DNA of 64,000 nucleotides from Chrysoperla carnea (taxonomy: Eukaryota; Arthropoda; Insecta; Neuroptera; Chrysopidae). Of this stretch, positions 1 through 22,686 are shown piece by piece. A program made the position numbers and the translations under genes. The stretch is taken from contig NC_058339.1 in NCBI RefSeq assembly GCF_905475395.1, forward strand, positions 38,077,172 to 38,141,171, written 5' to 3'. Position 1 is the first letter of the stretch; every line of letters starts with the position of its first letter. The notes under the pieces are model-generated. The model did no database searches. It was not told where the DNA came from and saw only the letters and a list, made by a program, of their open reading frames with translations.

Positions 1-30
1 TGCCATATGACATGAGTACGTTACTGCTGA

Positions 31-290
31 TTTTCATGACAAAATTCGCATTTTTAATTATTTTGGTCTTTACTCAAAATTATTAAAAGTTTATTGAAAT
101 ATTTGTATACATAAAACTATTAAATTATCAGTTTGTCCATTTTTTACATTCCATAGCACACTAGTTATAAAAGTTTAATTTTTAACTACTATGCTGAATG
201 TAAAAACTTGTCAAATTGATAATTTAATAGTGTTATGTATTCAAATATAAAAATAATGAAAAAATTAAAAATGCAAATTTTGTCATGGAA
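31..290. repeat. foldback (long inverted repeat) element in the INPP5E intron
   Basis: Two arms of roughly 110-130 bases, about 31-160 and 178-290, are imperfect reverse complements of each other. Both contain a catgacaaaatt core, a tttttaatt run and a tactattaaattatca-like segment. They meet at a short AT-rich centre. This is the usual look of a non-autonomous foldback or MITE-type element. It lies upstream of the first visible INPP5E exon, so probably inside an intron. I could not define a target-site duplication. Confidence 0.6.
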
Positions 291-611
291 ATCGACATGC
301 AAGTATAAAAAAATATTCTAAGCAACTTTTTCCAATAGTTTTTTTTTCGATATCTTTAACCATCTCTGACGCTAGGCAAAATATTAAGAATCGGCCCTAT
401 TTGTCAATTTGTAGTAGGCTGAGTTAAAAGTTTTGATAATATTGGCTCGTATTCTATATTCTTCAAAGATACAAGATCGTTCAGTTTTTAGTTTGACGTC
501 ATTTTGATAGTTTTCTTATAGTTAATTTAAAGAATTTTAAATAAATTCATTAAAATACATAAATTTTGATTATAATATAAATTATTAATAAAATTTCTTG
601 ATTATTTTTAG

Positions 612-2325
612 AGAAATCAATGATTTCGTACTTCCAAGTTGTATTGATCATGTACCAGATATCCTAGCAATTGGTACACAAGAATCCTGTTCAGAACGAT
701 TTGAATGGGAAGTATGTCTTCAAGAAACCATAGGCCCATCTCATGTTATGTTGAGTTCAGCATCGTTAGGTAATCATAAACTTTAACTCTTAATTCATTC
801 TGTGTTATTACTTTTAACAAATTTTCCAGGTACATTACATTTGGCTATATTTGTACGCCGTGATCTCATCTGGTTCTGTTCAATATGTGAAGATGCAAGT
901 ATGTCAGTAAGACCGGGAACTGCATTTCGTACAAAAGGAGCCGTTGGTATTGCTTTTATGTTATTTGGTACATCTTATCTCTTTGTAACCGCCCATTTAA
1001 CTGCTCATCAAGAGAAAGTAAAAGAACGTGTTTCGGACATTAAACGCATTATTCGTTCGTTAGACTTACCTAAAAATTTACCAATACGACATAAATTAAA
1101 GGGTAAAAAAGATGTGACACAAAATTTTGATTGCGTCTTTTGGTTTGGTGATTTAAATTTTCGTTTAAATGAACCGCGTGCCCAAGTTTTACAGTGGATT
1201 GAGGAAACGAGTTGGCCATTACCAGCACATTTGCCACATGGCATGTTACATACGGATCAATTGAAAGCTGTACTATCTGATGGTGCTGCGTTTAAGGGAT
1301 TTCGTGAGGCACAAATTACATTTCCACCAACTTACAAGGTATTTAAGATTTATTTTATATTTTACCAAACGATTAAAAGTTAATATTTCACCATAAACGT
1401 TCTTTTAAAATTTAAACCTTTATGTCTGTCACAAAAAACCCTTCATCCTAAACATTTCATCCTAAACTAATTTTAATATTAATATTTTTCCAAATAGTAT
1501 GATCCAGGCTCGCAAAGGTTTGATAGTTCAACTAAACAACGGACACCAGCGTACACAGATCGTATTTTATTTAAATGTCGTTCAGCGACAAATTTGTTAT
1601 CAGCAGCCCGTCGTGGATCAGCATTATCAAGTTTATCAAGCACTAGTGTTGAACAGAAACCGTCTTTAGAATGTTTAATTTATGATTCCGTCCCGAGCAT
1701 AATTACATCTGATCACAAACCAGTTTGGGGAGTTTTCAAAAGTCATGTACGGCCTGGAATTGATACGTAAGTGTGTTTAACTAATTCAGTATGCATCGAA
1801 CTAAAATTGTAAGAATAATCTTTTACTGGGTTGAAAATTTTATTCGGTGAATTATCATGCTGAAAATATCACGATACATTTAATTTAATTAACATTCATT
1901 TCCGCAGACATCCCTCTCTTGGACTATGTTTATACACGTAGGAGTTATGCCCTTCTATTTGTAACAGTAATTTATTGAATTAAAGGAAACGAGTCTTCTT
2001 AGTCAGTAGCTTCTGAAAACAATTAAGGCGTTGATAAATAAAATTATCAGCGGAAAAGGTGATAAAACACATATATGGTATCACAATGGGCTCTATAGCC
2101 TAAGTGTGTATTTTGTGGATAGGCAACATGACCTAACCTATTACGCCCATAGTTCATGAATGCAAAGTAGAATTTTCACTCATTAAATATATATTTCTTC
2201 TTTTGTGTAGAATACCATTAGCCGCTGGATTATTCAACCGTGATGTATATTTGGAGGGTATTAAAAGACGTGCAGCCAGTTTGGAAAAAGCTAGGGGTGT
2301 GTCTACTATATGTTCCATTCAATAG
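612..2325 (+). CDS. INPP5E: Inositol polyphosphate 5-phosphatase, INPP5E type, C-terminal part (5' end outside window)
   Basis: Four exons are readable: 612-769, 830-1338, 1498-1766 and 2211-2325, all joined at GT-AG sites in one frame (349 codons plus stop). The first visible exon starts after a tttttag acceptor and continues from exons outside the window. INPP5E removes the 5-phosphate of PtdIns(4,5)P2 and PtdIns(3,4,5)P3 and in animals acts mainly at the cilium. Seen here are the phosphatase-fold motifs [33 protein letters not shown] and TSDHKPVWG. After the catalytic domain come [20 protein letters not shown] and a C-terminal STICSIQ. The post-catalytic block and the CaaX ending are the specific signature of INPP5E within the 5-phosphatase family. 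Introns are short (60, 159 and 444 bases). The N-terminal proline-rich region of the family is not in the window. Confidence 0.93.
2033..2140 (+). repeat. dispersed SINE-like tail repeat, copy 1
   Basis: A stretch of about 108 bases inside INPP5E intron 3 is close to 38942-39053. Both start with gataaat(a/g)aaattatcagcgg, share atatggtatcacaatgggct and tagcctaagtgtgt, and end in cctaacct repeats. Two well-matched copies 37 kb apart show an interspersed repeat. A SINE or LINE tail is the most likely identity, but no RNA polymerase III boxes were recognised. Confidence 0.6.
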
Positions 2326-5300
2326 GTAAAATTTATCGGACTCTTTAATAAGACCAGTACGAGTAACTTATTACAGGGTCCTTGATTTAAATAATTGATT
2401 TTATACCAAAGAGAATTTATCTAATCTCAAATTTTATCAATTGTCGACCAAATTAGAAAATCTAGTTCTTGTTTTCTATCATTATTTTAGGAATATTCAA
2501 AAATGGTTGTGTAAACAATAGGTTATTATGATTAGTTTATGGATTTTTATTTTAACTTGGATTTAACTAAAGTTAATTCATTTAAAGGGTATTTTGAAAA
2601 TTAGCAATGTAAAGCTATGTATATACTGGATAAGCGAAAGGGTGACCATTGGCTTGGTAAGTACAAATTTAACACCCACTTCGTTGTCCCGGTTTATATG
2701 CAGCTTAAATTAAAATATTTACGCAGGTTGTGCAATATTCGGCTTTCATTTAAGAAAAGTTGATCTCTCGTGAAGACTCTAGTCTCCAATACAAAGAAGA
2801 TAATCTTCGATGTCCATATTAAGTTTTCAAATACCCCAGTTATATCCAATCAATTTTATTATCCTATATTTAGCATAATTTAATAATTATTAATTTTTTC
2901 TCTGAAGTTCAATATGAAAACCTATAAAATTTGAACGTGATAAGAAATGTTCGAAGAACGGGAAAGTTTTTATATACAATTTTTTTTTCATTTGAAAAGT
3001 ATTACGATATGCCTGGACGGTGTGGTACAATATTTTAATTTGTAATAACAAAAGTATTAAAAGGTTGGATAATCAAAAATTTACTTACTCATTTAAAAAT
3101 CATAGATTTTGATACACAATTTTCTTTTTTTATAATTTTCTTTTTTAATAAATCATTTACAAGAATACATTTTTCACCTTTTTTCTCAATAAAGAACACA
3201 GTATATTTACCGTTATTTTAAAATATCTTAATTCATTTTATTTTTTTAATTTAAAAGCCTGCCAATTTATGAAATATGTAACATGTGATGCGTGGTATAC
3301 CATTGCACATAATTTTAAATGCACAGAAACTTTGTGCATACCAGGATATTATATCACCACTATAATTATTAATTTTAACAAAAAAGAAACATTATTAGTG
3401 GGGAAGTGTCATCATTAACAAATTAGTGCCATCATTAAAATTTGATATTGTAACCACCGTTTCAGAGGCATATTTTTTGTTTGGCACATAATAAAGGCAA
3501 TCAATCAATCATAGGACCTATGTACAAATTATTTTATAAATGAAATTCTAGTCGAATGCAGTTAGGTTCTTAGGCTCAGCCAGAGACATCAATAATCTCT
3601 AAAATTCTATTAAAATCGCAATCAAATGAAATCATTTTACACATCTGGCTTTTGTTATGATTTTAAGAATAAATTCTTATGAATGGTTATCGTTCTTTTA
3701 GTTTTAAATCCAGACTGATTTAATAAAAGTGTCAAATTAGAAATTTTAGCTGTAAATTCTACTCGAAATTACTTTTTTTTTATTATTTAAGCATTATTAC
3801 TGCTTAGATCTATAAATTAATTACGTATTTACTTAATATTTCTGAATAAACGTTATAACGCTAAAAATTTTTGAAGTTGGTTAAGTTAAGTGATTTTCTA
3901 CTCAAACATAAGTTTAAATTTGTATAATACGATAAAAAACTTTAGATTACTGCAGGAACTTAAGTCTTATATATTAAACATAGAAGTTACTTTTATTTAA
4001 TAATTTCTACAAAGTCAATTACAATGGATTATTTTAACCTTGAGAGTTGAGAGCAACAATTGTTAATTTGATTTCATTTGAACGATTTTTTTAAACAAAT
4101 GTTTGGCTGGATTCAAACATGACATTTTGGAAGAAATGATTTACATTTTAGTATTCGAAAACAATATTAAAGTAAAGCTTTTTTATTACTCAAATTTTAT
4201 TAACAAAAAATATTTGCACCTTATTTTTAATTTTATAGATTTAATTAAATGGATGTAGATTTTATTTTTTTTAAATATTAGTAAGATGGATGGATTTTAG
4301 ATATAATAAATATATGTTAAATATATTTTAGATAATATTAATTCCATCAAAATTTTTATTTTTTAAATGAATTTTTAGACATGAAAAATTATATAATTAA
4401 ATGAATTTGTTAGAACTTAGATACTCGGGGTTAAATCTTGGAAATTGCGTTGAATTTCATATATCATAATGTTCAGTCGCATTTTAATACGGTTCATAAG
4501 AGAAATTAAACATAGCTTTTAGAATACATAAAGACTGTTGGCTTTAAACTCTTGGAATTTATTTCGTTTCTTACTTGCTAGATAATAAGTACAGATATAT
4601 TACCCAAATTGAATTTGAATATATAGGGCAATTTTTTTGATAGCAATTTGTCATCGATTTGGAAAATACTCAATATATAAGACAAAATATATCCGAAAAA
4701 AAAAAAGTTGATTTAACGATTTGTTATAAAGTTTCCGAAGTATATCTCTTCGAATACGATTTTCGGATTTATTTAACTTGTAGATAACATTTTTTTCTAG
4801 ATGTTTTGTTCATCTGAAGAAGATTGATTTTTAGAGTAATATTAACTATTTGATAGTATCTCTTTTTTCTAAAATTACGATTACTAGCAACTAATCGAAA
4901 TTTTTCTACTTAACTATCAAAAAATGATTACCCACTTACTATTGCGACTATTACGAAATTCAACACAAATTTCCAAACTTTTATATTACACGATATGGAA
5001 AACATTTTTTGTTCAAGAATTTCCTATGTATCTCGAGTAAATGACTCGAATCACTTTAAATTCTAAGCACTTAAGAAAAGTATAGTTTAGCCATGCTATT
5101 AAACACATGATAAATTCTACAAAAAATGTAGTTTAATTCATCAAGTGCTTTTTACGGCTTTTATGCAGTTATCAATAAAAGACTGTTATGTTCGAAATAC
5201 GAAATATTCGAAACTTATTTACATTAAATTTTGAATCATTTTTAATACTCGAGATTTATTATGTTTTCATACATATCGTTAGTTAATATTATAGACATAT

Positions 5301-8300
5301 GGATTCAATTTTTCTAGTCATTTATATAATATTTTTAAAATTACATATCGTATAATTACACTTTTTTGGAAATGTACTAAGCGACTTGAACAAGATCAAA
5401 ATCAAGAGTATTTATCCTAAGCATTAATATCAGAACCAGCTGTGCTTGTTCTGTCTTGCCATAAGCCTTATTTTCCAAGACGAGATTTTTATCTTTGCTA
5501 TACTTTCAGTCACAAATATGATAGGGAAAACGGATTTCGAGAAGCAAAATATGTATATTTGCTGAGATGATCAAACCTTATTTATAGAAGTCAAATTGAA
5601 CAAAAATTACATCCAGAATTACAATTTAATGGGGAAAAATAGGTACAGTAGGCTACATAAATTGCGATAAGGGAATACATACATTGCGATTTCTGATATG
5701 TCTTGATACAGCAGGCTTACTTCCAGAAACAAATTCGTTAGATTGATATCAAAACCAATTAATTTTGAATAATTTTCTAGTGGCATAGTACATTGGACTC
5801 CATTAGCGATTTAACTTTTAATTAATCTATATAATTAGAGGTTATGATCAAAGTCTGAAGCAAATTTACCTATCGGGCTTTGGATTCTTTGCACTACTAC
5901 TATTATTCCGTGCCTTCATAATTTACACTGACTGTTTACAACTTTAGATTTATAATCCTTCATTTTCTAAAATTCTCATTGGAATTTGATCGACAGATCT
6001 TTCATTGCTAGATTTATTAGATACATTGCTATAATTATAAGTTAGGGCTTCCGATATACAATGTATATTTACAAGTTAGATTTTTCCCGTATCTTCATAA
6101 TCTCTTCTGTAGCCCGATTCATTCGAGACAAATGCCTAATTGCCTTATTTTTCTAATTTGAAAAGAAAAGTTTTTAGAAATTATTTAATAATATACTAAT
6201 TCTATAATGATTAAAATATATTCTCAACCATTATTTTGGCAATAATTACGAGGTACAAACCCATACAAAAAATGTTTCAAATACGATAAGTATTTTTTAA
6301 ATTTATTATATATAATTTTATTATTGAAAACTATAAAAAAAAGCAAAAAGACATTGTAAAAAAATCATTTAGATAAATGTATTGTATTTAAAATATTATA
6401 TTGAATGTAAAAAAATTTCTACTTCGCTAGAGACAAACATTTTGACAAATTCTTTACAAATTTGTAAAAACAATATAACAAACATACTTTAAATTTGTTA
6501 ATTCAATTAAAAATTTATAATTAAAACAAGAAACTATTTGAGAAGCTATAACTGCGCCTTGTATTTTTTACTGTGATAACAAGATACTTAAAAATATCTA
6601 TTTAAAAAAAGTTAAAAATATTATCTGGGAACAGATATTATTGAGTACATTTTAAGAAATATCTATCTATGGGGCAATGTACTTAATACAATGTATACTT
6701 CAGAGTGGATCTATAATACTTTTCTAAAATTAGGGCAAAGCGTATGATAACTCCAAGACCGCAAGTAAATTTTTCTTACATGGATTGAAAATACTATGAC
6801 TCATAACATAAAAAAAATTAGTAACCCTTTAAATAACGTGGCTTGGTAGAGAAATTGTCGCTTTAACAAATAAAAATGCGCCCATCACGTCGCTGTTGAA
6901 AATGTTGAGGCTAAGGAAATGACATATCATTAGTTAGATTGAAAGAGGATTAACCATAAAAGTTAAAGAATTTCTTTTGAGAAATTGTTAAGTCATTATT
7001 TAATCAGTTACCTATTTTTGATACAATCTTTAATATTAATTTTGTCTTCAAATTAAACGGAACCATTGAAGAACAAACTGGTGTCTTCATATTTCTAGTC
7101 ACTTTCCGATATTGCTCTCTTCACTAAGTTTTGCCTTATGAATTCGATCAATTCCAAACGGGTTCCATGGAGTAACAATTTCAGCTTCATATGCAAAATG
7201 AAACCGAACTAGATCAAGTGTTACTAATACAGTAGTTATCGCGTTTTTGTTTTATACTTAGTACATTATCGTCGTGTAAAATCCGTAAATTGTTAGTTTT
7301 CTATTTTATCAACTTGTGAAAAGTACGACCATGAAGCTTATAAGAAGGAGAACGATCGCTATAGAAAATATTGTCCCCGAAATATGGATAAAATAAGTGA
7401 GGCGCTGCGACCGCTAAGAAGTATCAATAAAGGCGGGCTGTTGTGCGCTAATTTGAAATGATATATCAATTTGTACATTATGCAACTAACTTCATTCACT
7501 TCGCAGATACTACTTCTTGATGACAGCGCGGCTGGTGGCTTAAAAATTAACTATAAATTCTACAAATTTTCAGGGACAGGTGCGCTAATGCTTTAGTACA
7601 TAGCGATCTTTCTCCTTCTTTATAACCTTCATGAGTACGACACGGGATTTTTAAGTTACAAATTCTCGATACCTTTATTACCGAGTTTGATAGTATCTAT
7701 GATTTAAATGACGATTTTCACATCATGTACTTGTGAATGACCTCAACTTTTTTCTCAACTGCTTTCAAACTTTGTGGCGCTAATGTGTGTAAAATAATCT
7801 GCACTTTGTGAAGTGTAAGAACTAAAACCAAATTGCTGATCATTTTCAAATCTGAACACTCTTACTCTATAACCCCTTTTTATTAATTAAGGCCTACTCA
7901 ATAAAAAATTGCGTGGGATAACTAGGCAAATATTTATAATTAGCTATGAAAAGTATAAAATATATCAATGTGTTATTTACTATAGATCATCTCTGTATAC
8001 AAAAAAGACATTTTAATGTATGTACTTAAATTCTCATCATTAAATTAGGTTGTAGTCCCGTAAAAAACGCGACAACCTATAAAAATTCATCTATAAAAGA
8101 AATTTGATTTCGATTGCTAATAATTAATTTAATAAAAATAGTTAATTATAGCTATCTAACTTTAAAAATTAAGTCAAACACTTTCGTAATCAAGTTTTGT
8201 ATGGATGAGTTTTTTTTAGAGTGTCCCTTTGGTTTTTGAACGAGACATACTTTCAACTTTGATCTTTTTAAAATAAAAAAGTTGCAATATTTAAAAAATA

Positions 8301-9039
8301 ATACAATGCAATATAAAATAATTAAAATTCTATTTGGTAAACCTATTCTTATATAAAAATTTATATTTTTTTGGGAATAAAAAACAATAAATACTTTGTT
8401 CTTGTAAAATTTTTCAATTTTTTTTTTTTTTAAATACACATTTGGGTACTGTTTACACAAGGACTCGTTTTGTATGCGAAATAAACTTTAACGTCTACTG
8501 TTCACTCAACCTTCGTTACCCATTTAAACGGTTTAGAGTTGAGTATACTCTCTATACTATACTTCGTACTCTGCTCTTATATACCAGTGAAATTTCTCAC
8601 TCGGAGCTATTTAAGAATTCAAAGCGGGTGTTCATTGTATAGACCTACATTAGTGTTCTTTCAAATGTTCTTGGGTTTGCATTTTCCTAAATATTCCATT
8701 TAGAATAAGTGAATTTAGAAATAAACTTTGGAAAACTTAAATACACATAAATATATAATGAATTACGATTTATATCTCATACAATTTGCGTTGAAAAGAG
8801 CAAAAGCATTTCACCACCAGATCATTAAACAATACAGGATAGTATAAAAACTACACCCCAACATGATGTCGAAAGCCTTGTGATTACTCCTGCTAATTTA
8901 AATGAAAGAGAACAAATTATTGTCTGCCGATATTTGGAGATCATTGGAAGAAATATATTCAGGAAGAGATAAATTGGCACTCCGATAAAGTTTATTTATA
9001 AATAATTACATTCAATTTTTTCATAATAATAATTACCAG
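2326..9039. other. gene-free stretch between INPP5E and the first USP7 copy
   Basis: No open frame with recognisable protein character, no RNA gene and no convincing exon were seen. The DNA is AT-rich with many A/T runs. The only structured object is the foldback element listed at 7321-7640. The last bases, from about 9040 onward, are homologous to intron 1 of the complete USP7 gene and are listed separately. Confidence 0.5.
7321..7640. repeat. foldback / MITE-like element
   Basis: The outer arms 7321-7365 and about 7596-7640 are inverted copies of each other. Both contain gtacga, catgaag, ttataa, gaaggagaa and gatcgctat in mirrored order. A second inner pair (gcgctgcgaccgctaagaagtatc against the complement of gatactacttcttgatgacagcgc) continues the fold. 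The element is about 320 bases long, more G+C-rich than its surroundings, and has no coding capacity. Confidence 0.6.
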
Positions 9040-9240
9040 TTGACAGCTGATTGTTATCTGTCAATTTATTCGATATGACATAAAAGTTTTGGTAAATTTT
9101 ATAATATATTTTGGGATTTTCAATTATTCGCGTTTAATTATAGCGTATTTTTAGTGTGAATATCAATGACAAATTACGGAGTTGGGTATACCCGGAGTTG
9201 AATCAATTATTTCATACAGGAAGTTTAACTCTGCCAAATC
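9040..9240 (+). promoter_or_regulatory. 5' flank of USP7 copy 1, homologous to intron 1 of copy 2
   Basis: This block aligns with about 15623-15830 in intron 1 of the complete USP7 gene. Shared segments in the same order are ttgacagctga, attcgatat, a cgtatttttagtgtg stretch, gtgacaaattacgg-like sequence and gtttaactct. In copy 1 the block ends about 40 bases before the start codon. Exon 1 of USP7 has no counterpart here. The duplicated unit therefore began within, or has been cut back to, intron 1, and copy 1 must use a promoter or leader made from former intron DNA. Promoter function is an inference. Confidence 0.5.
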
Positions 9241-9283
9241 AGTCATATATGCTGGAGTGAATGGTATTAACTATTGACAAATA

Positions 9284-12278
<2,995 letters not shown>

Positions 12279-12816
12279 AAATTTTATTCAGAATATTACA
12301 AAAAGGTGCCATATCTATTTTTCGAATTTTACAAGTTAAAACAAACTATAAATTTGAAACAGATTTTTAACAGCCGTCATTTGGAAAATTTATTCCCAGA
12401 GTTGAGATTTATTTGGGCTTTAATAAATGAAAAAATAAATGAAAAGTTCATCTCAAGCCTTAGTCATAAATTGTATGTCTTTAAAGTTTAAATAAATTTC
12501 AGCACGGTAAAATATAAGTTTTCAAAATGGTAACTGTTTAAACGAAGTGAAACTAGGGAATTTCGCCATTGCGTAATTTTTTGTGGCTTGTAAAATCCGA
12601 AAATAAATAATTTGGGCTACCTTTTTGTAGTAGTCTGTATTCCAATCGAATTGAATATATTTGAATTTTTAAAATTATATTTAATGTTGTCATAAATATT
12701 TTACAACTACCACACGGGTAGCTAAATTGAAATAAATAAACTTTTGTGAATTTTTAATTAATTATAAAATTAAGTTTGAATTTATTAATAAATGTCCTTT
12801 CTGTTGAATTAATGGC

Positions 12817-12943
12817 TTGTTCAGTATAAAGCGCGCGGTTTAAAAAGCGGTTGCTTTAGCACCCCGTTATATTAACTCTTTCTTACCACAAAAATGCATA
12901 ACGGTACTAAAGAACGCGCTTTTTATTTGCTGAACACGTTCAA
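12817..12943. repeat. short foldback element
   Basis: The left end (tgttcagtataaagcgcg, then gctttagcaccccgttat) is mirrored by the right end (ataacggtactaaag, then cgcgctttttatttgctgaaca). Arms are about 45 bases with small indels. The GC-rich tips stand out from the AT-rich surroundings. This is a non-coding, MITE-like element between the two USP7 copies. Confidence 0.5.
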
Positions 12944-13198
12944 TAGTCAACATAAGTTAATTGTTAAAATACCAGGTATACATATGTGTTAATTAACGCA
13001 ATGGTTTGTTTTTATACGTCATGTAAGTAAAGAATAATAGCCACTCTTACACTCAAAGCTATGAGATGATCTTTTCTCTCACTTCCTCAGTGGATATAGT
13101 AATAAACAAACAAACACACACATAATATATGTGACATATAGATTTAATATATTTACAATACGTGTATGAATACTATATAATATTTTTAACTTAATTTT

Positions 13199-13580
13199 CG
13201 TCCTCACGGGTAAACAGTGATGTTTACGAAAAAGTGTTTCAAACAAACGTTGTTTATTTTTTCATAAGAAACATTTCTTACATTTAAACTTTGGTTCTAT
13301 CTCTAACGGTTTACAACATGGGTCCTACGGACCCAAGCCTCAATTGACCTATGTTGCTCACTTACGAACTCGACCTCATATTTTAAGTCTTGAACACGCT
13401 ATAAAAATTTCAGATTCATATCTTTTTTCGTTTTTGAGTTATCGTGTCGACAGACAGATAGACGGATAGACAACCGAAAATGAACTAATTAGGTGAATTT
13501 TATGAACACCTATACCAAAAGTTTGTTCGTAGCATTAATATTTTAAACTTAGTATACCTTGATATATTTCATATACAAGG
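13199..13580 (+). repeat. dispersed repeat family A, copy 1
   Basis: The copy starts at cctcacgggtaaacagtgatg and runs through a conserved block (tgtttcaaacaaa, gggtcctac, gacctcatattttaa, gagttatcgtgtc, gacagacagat) to atatttcatatacaagg. The same block is at 30070-30595 (same strand) and 42994-43490 (opposite strand), the longer copies having an extra 5' part. No open frame is kept, so it is a non-autonomous interspersed element. Confidence 0.75.
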
Positions 13581-13644
13581 TGTTACATAATTGACTGCAG
13601 AATTCGAAACTTCCTAAATAAGCTTATATAGGGGAACGGAAAAG

Positions 13645-13930
13645 CTCTTTACCAAATTTCGATCTGAGGCCTAATTTTCGAGATAATTAACCAAACCAAT
13701 TATTAAATTTATTCAATGAGCACTTATAAATAGAAGGATGTCTATTGTCTTTATCGCGACTGAGTGGAGTTTAGTAAAAATTTAAAAAAGTGAGATAGAT
13801 AATTTGGTAATTAAATGCAACGATAAAGACATTTTTATATTTCTTGTTGCTCTGTCATTGGATAAATTTATTAATTTGTTTGGTTAATTATCTCGGAAAT
13901 TAGGCCTCAGATCGAAATTTGATAAAGAAC
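13645..13930. repeat. foldback element with arms of about 110 bases
   Basis: The left arm (about 13649-13765) and right arm (about 13815-13930) are close reverse complements. They include ccaaatttcgatctgaggcc against ggcctcagatcgaaatttga, then ggttaattatctcg and ttaataatttg-like segments, reaching a tctttatcg/cgataaaga pair near the centre. A fragment of the same family (aaattaggcttcagatc) lies at about 54146-54180. The element has no coding capacity. Confidence 0.7.
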
Positions 13931-14324
13931 ATACACAAGTTACATAACCGTAACTTCAATAGTGAGGTTACATATAAACGGTTTAAATGAAGTAAGTCTG
14001 TGGAACGCGTTTCTCTTGAAAAATATGAATAAAAGAGGGAGATATGGAAAATAAATTGGTTCTCGTTTTTTCCCTGAAAATTCACAAAAAAAAAAAGTGT
14101 GATTTGTGTTTAAGCGTCATGTGTGTATGTCACAGTGGCTACAAATTTTTGAAAATTCAATATAGCGCCATTTTCATGTATGAAAGAAACTGTAAAGTTA
14201 GGCAACTTTTTATACTTTACTATTTATAATATTACATATGGCATATCTGTATGAACAAAGCGAAAGGTCACATCATTTACCTGTTCAGTCAACTCCTTTT
14301 TTGTTTGGCCAGTTGTGTAAAAAT

Positions 14325-14600
14325 AACACCTTTGGGCTACGAGTTATCCATAAATTACGTCAAACTTTAAGTGGGTGGGAGGTGGGTCAACGAAATGTGA
14401 CAAAGGGGTTAATAGCTTTGTGACGTCACATGTCAACATCTAAAATATCAAAACGCGAAATTTTACTAACTCGATCTATATTTTAATGTTTAATTAGTTT
14501 AAATTTGAAAAAAATGAATGGAATGCGACGTCACACCAGGGGGGAAGGGGTTTAACAAATTTTAATCACCTGTGACAAAGACAAGGGGGGGATATTACAG
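14325..14600. repeat. G-rich repeat-like block
   Basis: This stretch has features unlike the surrounding DNA: runs of G (gtgggtgggaggtgggtc, caggggggaaggggtt, acaagggggggat), two gacgtcac motifs and gttatccataaattacgtca. The combination resembles tails of insect retroelements, but only one copy is present in the window, so its repeat nature is inferred. Confidence 0.35.
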
Positions 14601-15220
14601 GTATTTAAATATCTCAAATAATTTTAAACTTTATGGGTTACATAATCAATCGCCTTTTATACACTTCCATAGAAAGAAATAATTAAAGAAAAATAGCTGT
14701 ATGTTTTTTCAACTAAAAACAGTAATTACTTTATTTATGCGAAATTCATTAATGTAAATGTAAGATTTACATAAGTAATTTTTTCTGTTACAAATTTTTA
14801 AAACACTCGGTATACAGTTCTTACTCATTTCAGTAAAATGAATAAAGGAATTAAACCAAGAAAAAAAAGATATAATGATAGAACGTTTGTAATTTGGTGT
14901 TGTAATTTACGAAAATTTTATTTAAATGAAGTTATAAAAAGTGCAACTCATCTTTGATTTTGTAACGTTATGAAATCGAATACATACCATTATTGTTTTG
15001 AATCTCCCCCTAATGCTAGCATAAATTTTGAACACTAGATGGTGTTTGTATCTGATATGAAATCGGTGAGCCGCGGAGATACTGACCTCCATTTTGTTTA
15101 TTTTCCTGTGAATATAATTGTTCTGTCGCCGCAAATTAGTTGAATTATTGCGACAAGAACGTAACTATAAATTTTTTATATAAGATAAAGTTGGTTTGAG
15201 CGATTTAAAGAATCGTATAT

Positions 15221-15289
15221 ATGGTTGAAGCGTGTACCCCTCGCCTAGAGGGTTTTGAAAACCGCAGACATTGGGCGCATCGCGAGTAA
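15221..15289 (+). other. possible upstream ORF in the USP7 leader
   Basis: An ATG-initiated frame of 22 codons ends at TAA 15287-15289, about 190 bases before the USP7 start and in another frame. It would matter only if transcription starts upstream of 15221, which the sequence cannot show. Confidence 0.2.
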
Positions 15290-15479
15290 GCACTTTGTCA
15301 AATTGACGACTGTCTCCAGCAATAAAAATTGTATTCAAAACCAGTTAAATAATTTCAACACCATTGATATTAACGAGAAGCTTCAACATTTAAGCCTGAA
15401 AAAGAACAAAGGCAATTCGCCACCAGGCAATAAAGAAACACAAGGCGGTATCGAGACGCCGCCCCAAAGTGGTGTCGAG

Positions 15480-22686
<7,207 letters not shown>

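Noticed and set aside
8152-8460. 102-codon frame on the minus strand
   Set aside because: Lysine-, phenylalanine- and isoleucine-rich product of A/T runs; no family character and no splice context.
12279-12491. Possible continuation of the truncated USP7 into UBL domains
   Set aside because: No similarity to the UBL part of the full copy after 12278 in any frame; the truncation is real in this sequence.
15255-15479. N-terminal extension of USP7 upstream of ATG 15480
   Set aside because: The frame is open but has no ATG, and family members begin near this point (MNH start); treated as 5' UTR.
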